Notes: generated from the sequence alone by a model not told the origin. DNA of 54,952 bases from Amycolatopsis sp. CA-126428 (GCF_002904335.1 NZ_PPHF01000148.1:1-54952), one strand, 5' to 3'. Counted from the stretch's first letter, positions 32,067 through 40,627 are shown. Numbers and translations are program-made.

Positions 32067-32483
32067 GTGTCAGTATCCGTTTCCGTTGAATTGAACCACT
32101 TGATCGTCCCGTCCCGGAACAACCGGGAATCCGCCGAATTCCTGGCGAACCTGCTCGGCCTCGAAGCCGGGGAGGAATGGGGCCCGTTCATCCCCGTCGA
32201 GACGCGCAACGGCGTCCGGCTAGACTTCGCGAGCGTCCCCGAAGAGGACCTGCGCCTGCAGCACTACTGCTTCTTGATCCCCGAGGACGACTTCGACGCC
32301 GTCTTCGCGCGGCTCGTCGAAACCGGCGTGACCTACCACGCCGACCCGATGGGGAAGCAGGTCGGCGAAATCAACCACAACCACGGCGGGCGTGGCGTCT
32401 ATTTCCTCGATCCCGGCGGCAACGGGATGGAAATCATCACGCAGCCGTACGAGCCGGAACGGCGTCGCCCGGCAACCTGGTAA
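32067..32483 (+). CDS. VOC-family (glyoxalase/dioxygenase-like) protein
   Basis: This 138-residue single-domain protein has the vicinal oxygen chelate fold: opening ELNHLIVPSRNNRESAEF (with a possible metal His), middle LQHYCFLIPEDDFDAVF (His) and closing GRGVYFLDPGGNGMEIITQPY (Glu). Those residues could bind one divalent metal. The GTG start has a GGAG about a dozen bases upstream. The gene is 30 bp before the gamma-glutamyltransferase-like gene, with a promoter-like AT patch between. Substrate unknown. Confidence 0.85.
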   Translation: MSVSVSVELNHLIVPSRNNRESAEFLANLLGLEAGEEWGPFIPVETRNGVRLDFASVPEEDLRLQHYCFLIPEDDFDAVFARLVETGVTYHADPMGKQVGEINHNHGGRGVYFLDPGGNGMEIITQPYEPERRRPATW

Positions 32484-32513
32484 AAGTTCCTTAGCAATGC
32501 GTACTATCGGGGC

Positions 32514-34280
32514 ATGTTCACGACGAGGCCGGAGCTGACCGGCACCTTCGGGATGGTGGCATCGACGCACTGGCTGGCTTCGGCCACCGGGACGGCGGTG
32601 CTGGAGGACGGCGGCAACGCCTTCGACGCGGCGGTCGCCGCCGGCTTCGTCCTCCAGGTCGCCGAGCCGCACCTGTGCGGCCCGGCCGGCCAGGTGCCCG
32701 GCCTCTTCGTGACGGCGGACGACCCGACCCCGCGGGCACTGGCCGGCCAAGGCCCGTCGCCCGCGGGGGCCACCGCTTCGCACTTCGAGTCGCTGGGGCT
32801 GGACCTGATCCCGGGCAGCGGCCTGCTCCCGGCGACCGTCCCGGGTGCGTGGGACGGCTGGCTCATGCTGCTTCGCGACTACGGCACGAAGTCGCTTCGC
32901 GAGGTGCTCAAGTACGCGATCGGTTACGCGCGCAACGGCGTCCCGCTGGTGTCGCGGGTCAGCGACACGATCAGCGCCGTGTCTCGCCTGTTCACCGAGC
33001 ACTGGCCGACGTCCGCCGCGCTCTGGATGCCGGACGGCAAGCCCGCCACCGGCCTGCACCGGAACCCGGCGCTGGCCGACACGTGGGAGCGGCTGCTGCG
33101 CGAGGCGGAGTCCGTCCCGGGGCGGGAGGCGCAGCTCGACGTGGGACGTCGTGCCTGGTCACAGGGCTTCGTCGCGGAGGCGATCGAGTCCTTCAGCCGC
33201 ACGGCCTTCCGCGACGATTCGGGCCGCGACCACGCGGGCTTGCTGACGGGCGAGGACCTGGCGTCCTGGTCGGCGTCATACGAAGACCCGGCCTTCGTGG
33301 ACGTCGGTGACTGGCGCCTGGTCAAGATGGGCGGCTGGACGCAGGGACCGGCGCTGCTGCAACAGGCCCTGCTCCTGCACGGCTTCCGCGACGAGCTGTC
33401 CTATGTGGACGGAATTCCGTCGGAGCGCACGGTGCACCTGGCGACCGAAGCGGCGAAGCTGGCCTTCGCCGACCGCGAGGCCTGGTACGGCGACACCGAC
33501 GTCCCCCTGGACGTGCTGCTTTCCCCTGCTTACAACGAAGCCCGGCGCGCGCTGATCACCGACGCGGCGTCCCCCGAGCTTCGCCCCGGAGACGCTCGCG
33601 GCCCGGCACGTCTCCCGGCGATCCTGGACTCCCTGCAGGGCGTGCAGTCGGAGGGCGGCGCCACGGGCGAGCCGACGGTCGGTCCCCAGGGCCAGACGCG
33701 TGGCGACACGGTCCACCTCGACGTCGTCGACGCGGCGGGCAACCTGGTCTCGCTGACGCCGTCCGGCGGCTGGCTGCAGTCGAGCCCGACGATCCCCGAT
33801 CTGGGCTTCTGCCTGGATTCCCGTGGCCAGATGTTCTGGCTGGAGCAGGGCCTGCCCAATTCGCTGGCCCCCCGCAAGCGGCCGCGCATCACGCTGTCGC
33901 CGTCCCTGGCCCTGCGCGACGGAGTTCCGACGCTGGCTTTCGGCACTCCCGGCGGCGACCAGCAGGACCAGTGGCAGCTGTGCTTCTGGCTGGCCCACGT
34001 CTACGGCGGGCTCAACCTGCAGGAGTCGATCGACTCGCCGGCGTGGCACACGACGGCGTTCCCGAGCTCGTTCTACCCGCGCTCGTGGAACCCCCGCGAG
34101 CTGGTGGTGGAGTCGCGGCTGGGTTCGTCCACTTTGGACGCCCTGCGCGAGCGCGGTCACGCCGTGATCGACGCCGGCGACTGGGCCCTGGGCCGCCTGT
34201 CCGCGGTTTCCCGCTCCGAGGGGTTGTTGCGAGCGGCGGCGAACGCACGCGGGATGCAGGGGTACGCGGCCGGCCGCTAA
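32514..34280 (+). CDS. Gamma-glutamyltransferase family protein
   Basis: This 588-residue Ntn-hydrolase family member has no signal peptide and is expected in the cytoplasm. N-terminal marks are GMVASTHWLASATG and VLEDGGNAFDAAVAAGFVL. The self-cleavage/nucleophile region is RGDTVHLDVVDAAGNLVSLT; the Thr of GDTVH is the likely nucleophile, where typical enzymes have TTH. FGTPGGDQQDQWQ corresponds to the late GTPGGD motif. Relatives hydrolyse gamma-glutamyl compounds or activate acylase precursors. The TT to TV change hints at a divergent subgroup. The stop overlaps the convergent small gene by 4 bp. Confidence 0.85.
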   Translation: MFTTRPELTGTFGMVASTHWLASATGTAVLEDGGNAFDAAVAAGFVLQVAEPHLCGPAGQVPGLFVTADDPTPRALAGQGPSPAGATASHFESLGLDLIPGSGLLPATVPGAWDGWLMLLRDYGTKSLREVLKYAIGYARNGVPLVSRVSDTISAVSRLFTEHWPTSAALWMPDGKPATGLHRNPALADTWERLLREAESVPGREAQLDVGRRAWSQGFVAEAIESFSRTAFRDDSGRDHAGLLTGEDLASWSASYEDPAFVDVGDWRLVKMGGWTQGPALLQQALLLHGFRDELSYVDGIPSERTVHLATEAAKLAFADREAWYGDTDVPLDVLLSPAYNEARRALITDAASPELRPGDARGPARLPAILDSLQGVQSEGGATGEPTVGPQGQTRGDTVHLDVVDAAGNLVSLTPSGGWLQSSPTIPDLGFCLDSRGQMFWLEQGLPNSLAPRKRPRITLSPSLALRDGVPTLAFGTPGGDQQDQWQLCFWLAHVYGGLNLQESIDSPAWHTTAFPSSFYPRSWNPRELVVESRLGSSTLDALRERGHAVIDAGDWALGRLSAVSRSEGLLRAAANARGMQGYAAGR

Positions 34281-34672
34281 AGCGTCAGCGAACTCCAGCC
34301 CCCGCCCTCGGCGAGCAAGGTACGCACGCCGAGGGCGTGCTCGGCAAACCCGGCGAGATCGCCGTGCAGCAGCGCAAGCCGTTCCCCGTCGAGCGGCGTG
34401 GTGTCGCCCGCCCACAGTTCCCGGATCCACCCGGCGGCCGGATGCAGCGACCACACGAGCCCGGCCACCTCCGCCTCGGCCGACCCACCCGCGGCCAGGT
34501 ACTCGGCGAGGACGTCGTCGCAGGCCTGAAGCAGTTCCCGAAGACCCCGCACGGCTTCGTCGGGACTGCCATCCCAGTCCGGCCGGGGCCACACCGGCGA
34601 GCCGAGCTCGAGCCACAACCGCCAACCCGCGGTCAGCTCATCCTGGTCACGCGGCACCCATTGCCCGGCCAT
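34277..34672 (-). CDS. Small hypothetical protein
   Basis: I do not recognise this 131-residue acidic, Trp- and Leu-rich helical protein. It starts at MAGQWVPRDQ; longer frames run into the DnaA-box region. Segments such as LRELLQACDDVLAEYLAAGG, AEVAGLVWSLHPAAGWI and LALLHGDLAGFAEHALGV suggest a helical bundle. It has no export signal. It converges on the gamma-glutamyltransferase-like gene with a 4-bp stop overlap. Confidence 0.65.
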   Translation of the reverse strand: MAGQWVPRDQDELTAGWRLWLELGSPVWPRPDWDGSPDEAVRGLRELLQACDDVLAEYLAAGGSAEAEVAGLVWSLHPAAGWIRELWAGDTTPLDGERLALLHGDLAGFAEHALGVRTLLAEGGGWSSLTL

Positions 34673-34749
34673 GCTTCCGAGTGTGCGCCCGAAAGCCCGG
34701 CCGGGCGGATGGGATTCCTCACTTCCCGGGCCGGCCCCGAACGGCCGAG

Positions 34750-34777
34750 TTGTCCACAACGCCTCCGCTTATCCACA
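34750..34777. promoter_or_regulatory. Pair of DnaA-box-like sites
   Basis: TTGTCCACA (34750-34758) and TTATCCACA (34769-34777) lie in the same orientation, 19 bp apart, in the 227-bp gap between the small hypothetical gene (34672) and the VOC gene end (34900). The second is the E. coli consensus, the first the actinobacterial one. The rest of the gap shows no gene. Confidence 0.5.
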
Positions 34778-34899
34778 GATTCGCGGCATCACCCTTTTGT
34801 GCAGCCCACTCCCGATACGCTGGACCAGGGACGCCCCCCGGAGAGGGTGGGGGCTTGAGAGGTGACCCAGACAGGCCGCCACAGCCGGGGGAAGGGGCG

Positions 34900-35787
34900 C
34901 TACCGGCCGGGCTGCTCCCACAGCCAGAACTCGATGCCCTGGTTGTCGGTGCAGTCGGCGGTGTTCCCGTACGGGTGGTGCTCGACCTCCCCGGCCTGCC
35001 CGCCCTGTTCCCGCACCCGCGCCATCGCCGACTCGAGGTCGTCGACCGCGTACATCAGCTTCCAGCCCACCTGACGGTCCCCGGCCCACAACCCGCCCTC
35101 GAGACCCGGCCCCGAGAAGCCCCACGAGTCCGTCGTCGAGCCCGGCGTGAACTGCCAGCCCAGCACCGCGCCGTAGAAGGCCTTCGCCGGCGAAGCCTCC
35201 GGGACCTGGAACGTGAAGTACATGGCCTCGCCGTGGCGGGCCGGGCGAGGGCCCGCGGCCGGGGTCGCCGCCTGCGAGACCAGCCAGCGCTGGCCGTACG
35301 GGTCGCGGAACGAGCCGCCCCTCCCGTACGGTGAATCGCTCACCGCGCGGATCAGCGTCGCGCCCAGCTCCAGGGCGCGAGCCACCGAACCGTCCACGTC
35401 CGTGACCTCGACCCGCACCGACGCGCCCCCTTCGCGCGGGGCCACGTGGCCGATCTCCGGGTACTCCTCGGCGAGCATCAGCACGGCGTCGCCGATGGCC
35501 AGTTCCGCGTGCCCGATGCGGCCGTCGTCCATCAGGATCGGCTCGCCGCGGCGGACGGCGCCGAACACCTCGACGTAGAAGTCGAGTGCCGCGCGGGCGT
35601 CGGAAACGGCGAGGTAGGGCGTCAGCGAACGCAGGGCGGCGTGGCCGGCCGGCGCTTCCGAAGTGGTCGTCATATCGGCTCCGTTCAAGATCGCGCGACG
35701 CAGGTCGTCGCGTAGTTCGGCGGCGAAGTCCGGGTCGGGGGCGACCCGCTCGGAGGGCCGGCGAAGCGCGTCGAAAGGCTCAGGCAT
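34900..35787 (-). CDS. Two-domain VOC protein coupled to an ECF sigma factor
   Basis: This 295-residue protein starts at MPEPFDALRR, so that its ATG overlaps the upstream sigma gene by 8 bp. The first 35 or so residues (FDALRRPSERVAPDPDFAAEL, DDLRRAIL) form a helix-rich leader often seen in proteins that partner ECF sigma factors. Two VOC/glyoxalase domains follow, at about residues 50-165 (SLTPYLAVSDARAALDFYVE, FRDPYGQRWLVSQ) and 175-290 (MYFTFQVPEASPAKAFYGAV, NQGIEFWLWEQ). The architecture suggests a ligand-binding protein that controls or serves the sigma factor; an enzyme is also possible. Confidence 0.82.
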   Translation of the reverse strand: MPEPFDALRRPSERVAPDPDFAAELRDDLRRAILNGADMTTTSEAPAGHAALRSLTPYLAVSDARAALDFYVEVFGAVRRGEPILMDDGRIGHAELAIGDAVLMLAEEYPEIGHVAPREGGASVRVEVTDVDGSVARALELGATLIRAVSDSPYGRGGSFRDPYGQRWLVSQAATPAAGPRPARHGEAMYFTFQVPEASPAKAFYGAVLGWQFTPGSTTDSWGFSGPGLEGGLWAGDRQVGWKLMYAVDDLESAMARVREQGGQAGEVEHHPYGNTADCTDNQGIEFWLWEQPGR

Positions 35788-36304
35788 CGCGACCCTCCTT
35801 CTCCTCGTAAGCGCGCCGGAACGCGGCACGGGCCCGGACGAGCAACGCCTCGGTGGCGTGCACGCTGCGCCCCAGGTGGCCGGCGACCTCGGGGACGCCG
35901 AGGCCGTCGACGTAACGCAGGGTCAGCGCCACCCGGTGGTGCGACCCCAGCGACTCGAGCACCTGTCTCGCGCGCAGGGCGTCGAGCCGCTCGTCCCACG
36001 GGTCCTCGACGTCCGGCTCGCTGTCGTGCACGAGCCGCAGTCCGCGTTCCTCACGCTCTTTGCGCCGCCAGTGGTCGGCGAGCTTGTGCCGGGCGACGCC
36101 GATCAGCCACCCGGTGCTCACTGGAGGTGCGTACTCCTTGCGACAGGCGGCGACCGCCCCGAGGAACGTCTCGGACGTCAGCTCCTCGGCGAGCGTGCGG
36201 TCGCCACACCGGGACAGCAGGTACCCGTAGACCTCCGGCAGGGCCGTCTCGTACAGCCCGAGCAGCGCGAAGGCCGGGTCCGGTCGTACCCGAGGTTCCG
36301 TCAC
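35780..36304 (-). CDS. ECF-type RNA polymerase sigma factor
   Basis: This 174-residue sigma factor has region 2 at about residues 15-85 (LLGLYETALPEVYGYLLSRC, LAEELTSETFLGAVA, GWLIGVARHKLADHWRR) and region 4 at about 105-165 (HHRVALTLRYVDGLGVPEVA, LGRSVHATEALLVRARAAFR). The GTG follows AAGG. It overlaps the VOC gene by 8 bp, the same arrangement as the sigma/partner pair at 2045. The MFS exporter gene ends 52 bp upstream on the same strand. Confidence 0.9.
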   Translation of the reverse strand: MTEPRVRPDPAFALLGLYETALPEVYGYLLSRCGDRTLAEELTSETFLGAVAACRKEYAPPVSTGWLIGVARHKLADHWRRKEREERGLRLVHDSEPDVEDPWDERLDALRARQVLESLGSHHRVALTLRYVDGLGVPEVAGHLGRSVHATEALLVRARAAFRRAYEEKEGRDA

Positions 36305-36356
36305 ACCTTCATAGTCGTCCGGCAGCCGGTTTTTCCGACGGGTGAATCCCGGATTT

Positions 36357-37781
36357 CTAGACCCGCGGGTCCGGCAGCCGCCGCCCGGTGATCGCGACGA
36401 TCGCCGCCAGCACCGCCACCAGGCCGATCACCAGCGCGAACGCGTCCCGGCTGCCGAGCGAACCCGAGAGCGCCGCGTACAGGCTCCCCAGCGTCGCGAC
36501 GCCGAGCGCCAGCGACGTCTGCTGATTGGTCGTCATCACGCCGGAGCCGACGCCGGCCAGGTCGGTCGGTACGTGGGACAGCACGATCCGGAACAGCGTC
36601 GTCATCGCCAGTGCGTTCCCGACGCCGATCGCCACCATCGACGGCGCCAGGTCGAGGATCGTCACGTGCGGCCACGTCGACAGCGTCGTGCAGAGCAGCG
36701 CCACCATGCCCACCGCCGTGATCGCGCCCCCGAGCGGGACGACCTTCTGGCCGTAGCGGGCCACCAGGCGGCTGCTCAGCATCGACACCGTGAAGTACGC
36801 GACCGCCAGCGGCGTCAGCGCGAGGCCCGCGCCGAGCGGCCCGAAGTGCAGGCCCTCCTGCAGGGTCATCGCGTAGACGAACATGAACGAGCCGAACGCG
36901 CCGAAGAAGGGGATCGCCACCATCAGCCCGCGCCGGACGCTCGGCAGGCGCAGCACCGACGGCGGCAGCAGCGGCGTGCCGCCGGTCCGCTCGAGGCGCC
37001 GTTCGACGTGGACCAGGGCCGCGGCGGAAAACGGGAACACGGCCAGCAGCGCGATCGTCCACGCCGGCCACCCCAGCGCCCGGCCTTCCATCAGCGGGAC
37101 CAGCAGCGACAGCAGCGTGACCCCCAGGAGCAGCGTGCCGAGGCGGTCGACGCCCAGCGGGTTGTGCGCGCGGCTCTCGGGCAGGCGGCGGGCCAGCAGG
37201 AGCACCACCAGGCCGATGGGCACGTTCACCAGGAAGATCGGCCGCCAGCCGGTGCCGAACAGGTCCGCCGCCACCAGGCCACCGCCGAGGAGCTGGCCGA
37301 CCACCGTCGAGAGGCCGCCGGTCGCGCCGAACAGCCCCAGGGCGCGTGAACGCTCTTCGCCGGACGTCGTCGCCTGGATGATCGAGAGCACCTGCGGCAG
37401 CAGAAGCGCCGACGCCGCCCCCTGCGCGGCGCGGGCCACCACCAGCGTGCCCGCCGTCGGGGCGAGTCCGCAGGCCAGGGACGTCAAGGTGAACAGCCAA
37501 AGGCCCCAGAAGAACAGCCGCCGCCTGCCGAACGAGTCGCCGAGGCGACCGCCGACCACCAGCAGCACCGCGTACGCGATGCCGTAGGCGGCGACCACCA
37601 GTTCGAGGGTGGCGGTGGACGCGTGGAGGTCGGCGTCGATGGTCGGCAGCGCGACGTTGACGATGAAGAAGTCGATGATCGGCAGTGCCGCCCCCAGCAG
37701 CACCGTGACCAGGCCGGCGGGGGTCAGTCCCGGCCGGGCGGGGGCGCCGGTGGGATCCGGCGCAAGGGAGGTCGTGGTCAT
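36357..37781 (-). CDS. MFS drug exporter, DHA2 (EmrB/QacA) type
   Basis: This 474-residue membrane protein has about 14 hydrophobic helices and the DHA2 marks: DFFIVNVALPTIDADL in helix 1 and GGRLGDSFGRRRLFFWGL as motif A. It probably exports a hydrophobic or cationic drug by proton antiport. It is divergent from an MmyB-like regulator across about 100 bp with three GGTACC-centred sites, a usual arrangement for a regulator that represses an exporter. The substrate is unknown. Confidence 0.9.
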   Translation of the reverse strand: MTTTSLAPDPTGAPARPGLTPAGLVTVLLGAALPIIDFFIVNVALPTIDADLHASTATLELVVAAYGIAYAVLLVVGGRLGDSFGRRRLFFWGLWLFTLTSLACGLAPTAGTLVVARAAQGAASALLLPQVLSIIQATTSGEERSRALGLFGATGGLSTVVGQLLGGGLVAADLFGTGWRPIFLVNVPIGLVVLLLARRLPESRAHNPLGVDRLGTLLLGVTLLSLLVPLMEGRALGWPAWTIALLAVFPFSAAALVHVERRLERTGGTPLLPPSVLRLPSVRRGLMVAIPFFGAFGSFMFVYAMTLQEGLHFGPLGAGLALTPLAVAYFTVSMLSSRLVARYGQKVVPLGGAITAVGMVALLCTTLSTWPHVTILDLAPSMVAIGVGNALAMTTLFRIVLSHVPTDLAGVGSGVMTTNQQTSLALGVATLGSLYAALSGSLGSRDAFALVIGLVAVLAAIVAITGRRLPDPRV

Positions 37782-37806
37782 GAGTACTACGATCGACCCG
37801 TTCTTA

Positions 37807-37856
37807 AACTGGTACCAGTTGGTGTTTATCCGGGTACCGCTACTACCTGGTACCAG
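37807..37856. promoter_or_regulatory. Operator array with three GGTACC-centred sites
   Basis: AACTGGTACCAGTT (37807-37820) is a perfect 14-bp palindrome. CTGGTACCAG (37847-37856) repeats its inner 10 bp, followed by TTT as in the first. A bare GGTACC core lies between (37833-37838). All fall in the 101-bp gap between the divergent exporter and MmyB-like regulator genes, so this is very likely that regulator's operator. Confidence 0.72.
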
Positions 37857-37882
37857 TTTCGGAGGCGTGGCATCCTGGCACC

Positions 37883-38716
37883 ATGACCACCGCCGTCGAA
37901 TCCGAACTCCGCCGCCAGGAGCTGGCGAGGTTCCTGCGGAGCCGGCGTGAACGGATCACGCCCGAGCAGGTCGGCCTCCCGATCATGGGGCGCCGCCGGA
38001 CGCCGGGGCTGCGCCGCGAAGAGGTCGCGCAGCTCGCCGGCGTGGGGGTCACCTGGTACACGTGGCTCGAGCAGGGCCGCGACATCAACGCGTCCGAGCA
38101 GGTCCTGCAAGCGATCGCCCGCACGCTGCGGCTCGACCCGCACGAGCACACCCACCTCTTCCGGCTGGCCGGTGCGCCCGAACCGGAGAACGACAAGGAC
38201 TGCCAGGTCATCACTCCGGCGATGGAGCTGATGCTGAAGAAGCTCGAGCCGTACCCGGTCGCGGTCCGCAACGCCCGCTGCGACCTGCTGGCCTACAACC
38301 GCGGCTACTCCTGGCTGATGGGCGACGTCGACGCCATCCCGTTCGGCGACCGGAACACCCTGGTCCAGTGCCTGCTCAACCCCGAGTGGCGCAAGCGGAT
38401 GCTCGACTGGGAGGCGAACATCCCGCGCGTGATCGCGTCCTTCCGCGCGGCGATGGCCGACCACGTCGCGGAGCCGGCGTGGAAGCAGCTGGTGAAGCGG
38501 CTCAAGGCCGAATCGCCGCTGTTCGCCGAGCTGTGGCCGCACCACGACGTCAACTCGGAGCCGATCCGCACCAAGCGGTACCTGCACCCGGACGTCGGGC
38601 TGCTCCAGTTCAACTTCACCTACCTCCACTACGGCCGCCGGTCCGAGATCACCGTGTCGACCTACACCCCGGCCGACGAGGAAACGGCGGCGAAGCTGCC
38701 GTTGCTGTTCGACTGA
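37883..38716 (+). CDS. XRE regulator with MmyB-like ligand-binding domain
   Basis: This 277-residue protein has an XRE helix-turn-helix (LRREEVAQLAGVGVTWYTWLEQG, QVLQAIARTLRL) and a C-terminal MmyB-like domain that in relatives binds fatty acids or similar lipids (PVAVRNARCDLLAYNRGYSW, LTYLH-like FNFTYLHYGRR, PADEETAAKLPLL). GLRREEVAQLAGV is diagnostic for the group. The ATG follows GGAGG at a distance. It faces the MFS exporter and should repress or activate it through the GGTACC sites. Confidence 0.9.
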   Translation: MTTAVESELRRQELARFLRSRRERITPEQVGLPIMGRRRTPGLRREEVAQLAGVGVTWYTWLEQGRDINASEQVLQAIARTLRLDPHEHTHLFRLAGAPEPENDKDCQVITPAMELMLKKLEPYPVAVRNARCDLLAYNRGYSWLMGDVDAIPFGDRNTLVQCLLNPEWRKRMLDWEANIPRVIASFRAAMADHVAEPAWKQLVKRLKAESPLFAELWPHHDVNSEPIRTKRYLHPDVGLLQFNFTYLHYGRRSEITVSTYTPADEETAAKLPLLFD

Positions 38717-38782
38717 CGGCGTACGTCCGCAGTGCGCTTCGAGACGGACGCGCAGCCTGGCCGCGGCCGGTAGTTTCGCGGC

Positions 38783-39889
38783 ATGAGAAGGCCTCCGTGG
38801 GCAGGACGCGTGGCGCGCGCCGTCGTCGTCGGGGTCTTCGTGATCGGGGCGACCAGTGCGTTGTCGCGGTGGCAGCCCGGGGCGTCGTCGCTGACGCCGA
38901 TCGGTTTCGCGTGGCTCGCCGCGACCGTCCTGACGCTGCTGCTCGTCCACCGCTTCCCGCTGACGCTCTTCCTGGTCGCGTCCGCGTCCGCGTTCGGCTA
39001 CTACACCTCCGGCCTGCCCGGCGGCCCGGTCATCGTGGTCCCGACCATCGCGTTGTTCGTGCTGACCCGGCAGCGCGGACCCCTCACCGCGGGCATCACC
39101 GGTGCCTCGGCGCTCGCCGCCGCCTACGTCGTGCACGTCATCACGACCAGGTCTTTCGCGCTGGAAACCGGGGCCGCGTTCCTCGTCGTCTGGCTGACCG
39201 CCGTGATCGGGGTCGGCACCGCCGTCCGGTACCAGCTCGACGCGCTCGCCGCCCGCCGCGGCCAGGCCGACGAGCACCGCCACCGGCTCGCCGAGCAGGA
39301 ACGGCTGCGCATCGCCCGCGAGGTGCACGACGTCGTCGCGCACAGCCTGGCGATGATCAACGTCCAGGCCGGGGTCGCCGCGCACGTCGCCGACCGGCGG
39401 CCCGAGCAGGCGAAAGAGGCGCTGCTGAACATCAAGGCGGCGAGCGCGTCCGCGCTGAAGGACCTGCGCGCCACCCTGACCGTGCTGCGGTCCGGGGAGG
39501 ACAAGGCGCCCGCCCCGAGTCTCGCCCAGGCCGGCGAGCTGCTGGACCACGCCCGCGACGCCGGGCTCACGGTCGACGTCCACGGCGAACCCGGCGACCT
39601 CCCGGCCCCGGTCGACGCCGCCGCCTACCGGATCCTGCAGGAATCGCTGACCAACGTCGTCCGGCACGCCGACCAGCCGGGACACGTCGACGTCCGGTTC
39701 GAACGCCGGGCCGGGGCCCTCACGATGAAGGTGCGCGACGACGGCCGCGGCACCGCGCAGCCGGCGCCGGGCCACGGTCTGCGCGGGATGGGCGAACGCG
39801 CCGCGGCGCTCGGCGGCCGGTGCACCGCCGGGCCGGTCGACGGCGGCTTCGAAGTGTGCGTCGAGCTACCGATCGAGGGGGAAGCATGA
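38783..39889 (+). CDS. Sensor histidine kinase, NarL/DesK type
   Basis: This 368-residue kinase has an N-terminal sensor part of about five membrane helices (residues 10-150), then the HisKA_3 dimerisation helix with the phosphoacceptor His182 in LRIAREVHDVVAHSLAM, and an ATPase domain with AAYRILQESLTNVVRHA (N box) and DDGRG, GHGLRGMGERAAAL (G boxes). The small extracytoplasmic portions suggest sensing within or at the membrane. Its stop overlaps the response regulator start (ATGA). The signal is unknown. Confidence 0.92.
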   Translation: MRRPPWAGRVARAVVVGVFVIGATSALSRWQPGASSLTPIGFAWLAATVLTLLLVHRFPLTLFLVASASAFGYYTSGLPGGPVIVVPTIALFVLTRQRGPLTAGITGASALAAAYVVHVITTRSFALETGAAFLVVWLTAVIGVGTAVRYQLDALAARRGQADEHRHRLAEQERLRIAREVHDVVAHSLAMINVQAGVAAHVADRRPEQAKEALLNIKAASASALKDLRATLTVLRSGEDKAPAPSLAQAGELLDHARDAGLTVDVHGEPGDLPAPVDAAAYRILQESLTNVVRHADQPGHVDVRFERRAGALTMKVRDDGRGTAQPAPGHGLRGMGERAAALGGRCTAGPVDGGFEVCVELPIEGEA

Positions 39890-40554
39890 TCCGCGTCCTG
39901 CTGGCCGATGACCAGGTCCTGGTCCGCGCCGGGTTCCGCGTGCTGCTGGAGACCGAAGACGGCTTCGAGGTCGTCGGCGAGGCGGGTGACGGCGAGCAAG
40001 CGGTTTCCGGAGCGATCGAGCACCACCCCGACATCGTCGTGATGGACGTCCGGATGCCCGGCGTCGACGGTCTCGAAGCCACCCGCCGGATCACCGCGAA
40101 CCCGGACCTCGCCGCGACGAAGGTGCTGGTGCTGACCACCTTCGACGTCGACGAGTACGTCTACGAGGCGCTGCGCGCGGGCGCCAGCGGGTTCCTGCTG
40201 AAGGACACCGAGCCGGTCGAGTTGCTGCGCGCGCTGCGGGTCGTCGCGAGCGGCGAAGCGCTGCTGGCGCCGACGGTCACGCGCCGGCTGATCCAGGAGT
40301 TCGTCGGCCGCCCCGAAAACCGGCGCATCGACACCAGCGCCGTCCGGGAGATCACCGACCGCGAGCGCGAGGTGCTCGGCCTGGTCGCGGGCGGGATGTC
40401 GAACGACGAAATCGCCGCGCACCTGGTGATCTCGACGGCGACGGCGCGCACCCACGTCAGCCGCATCATGACGAAGATCGGCGCGCGCGACCGCGCCCAG
40501 CTGGTGGTGCTGGCCTACGAGTCCGGGCTCGTCACACCGCGCCGTCCCGCCTGA
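39886..40554 (+). CDS. NarL/LuxR-type response regulator
   Basis: This 222-residue regulator has a receiver domain with the acidic pocket in LLADDQ, phosphoacceptor Asp54 in VVMDVRMPG and Lys in FLLKDTEP, and a C-terminal LuxR helix-turn-helix (TDREREVLGLVAGGMSNDEI, TARTHVSRIM). It is cotranslated with the sensor kinase. Its 3' end overlaps a small leftward ORF by 23 bp. Targets are not evident in the window. Confidence 0.94.
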   Translation: MIRVLLADDQVLVRAGFRVLLETEDGFEVVGEAGDGEQAVSGAIEHHPDIVVMDVRMPGVDGLEATRRITANPDLAATKVLVLTTFDVDEYVYEALRAGASGFLLKDTEPVELLRALRVVASGEALLAPTVTRRLIQEFVGRPENRRIDTSAVREITDREREVLGLVAGGMSNDEIAAHLVISTATARTHVSRIMTKIGARDRAQLVVLAYESGLVTPRRPA

Positions 40555-40627
40555 CCCGGCGCACCACGCGGACCGCCCGCACCAGGAACACCACGGCGAG
40601 GACGCCGACCAGGCAAATCCAGATCAC
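40532..40627 (-). CDS. 31-residue single-helix membrane protein
   Basis: This tiny gene starts with GTG behind GGAGG (about 4 bp spacing). It encodes one hydrophobic helix (IWICLVGVLAVVFLVRAV) followed by a strongly basic tail (RVVRRVRRDG), the layout of small inner-membrane proteins. It overlaps the end of the response regulator on the opposite strand, where codon constraint could create such an ORF by chance, so I give only moderate confidence. If real, it may modulate the neighbouring sensor kinase. Confidence 0.4.
   Translation of the reverse strand: MIWICLVGVLAVVFLVRAVRVVRRVRRDGAV

Noticed and set aside
38062..40554. An 830-codon plus-strand frame ending in the response regulator
   Set aside because: Only the last 222 residues are real; the rest is an out-of-frame shadow of the MmyB-like regulator and histidine kinase.
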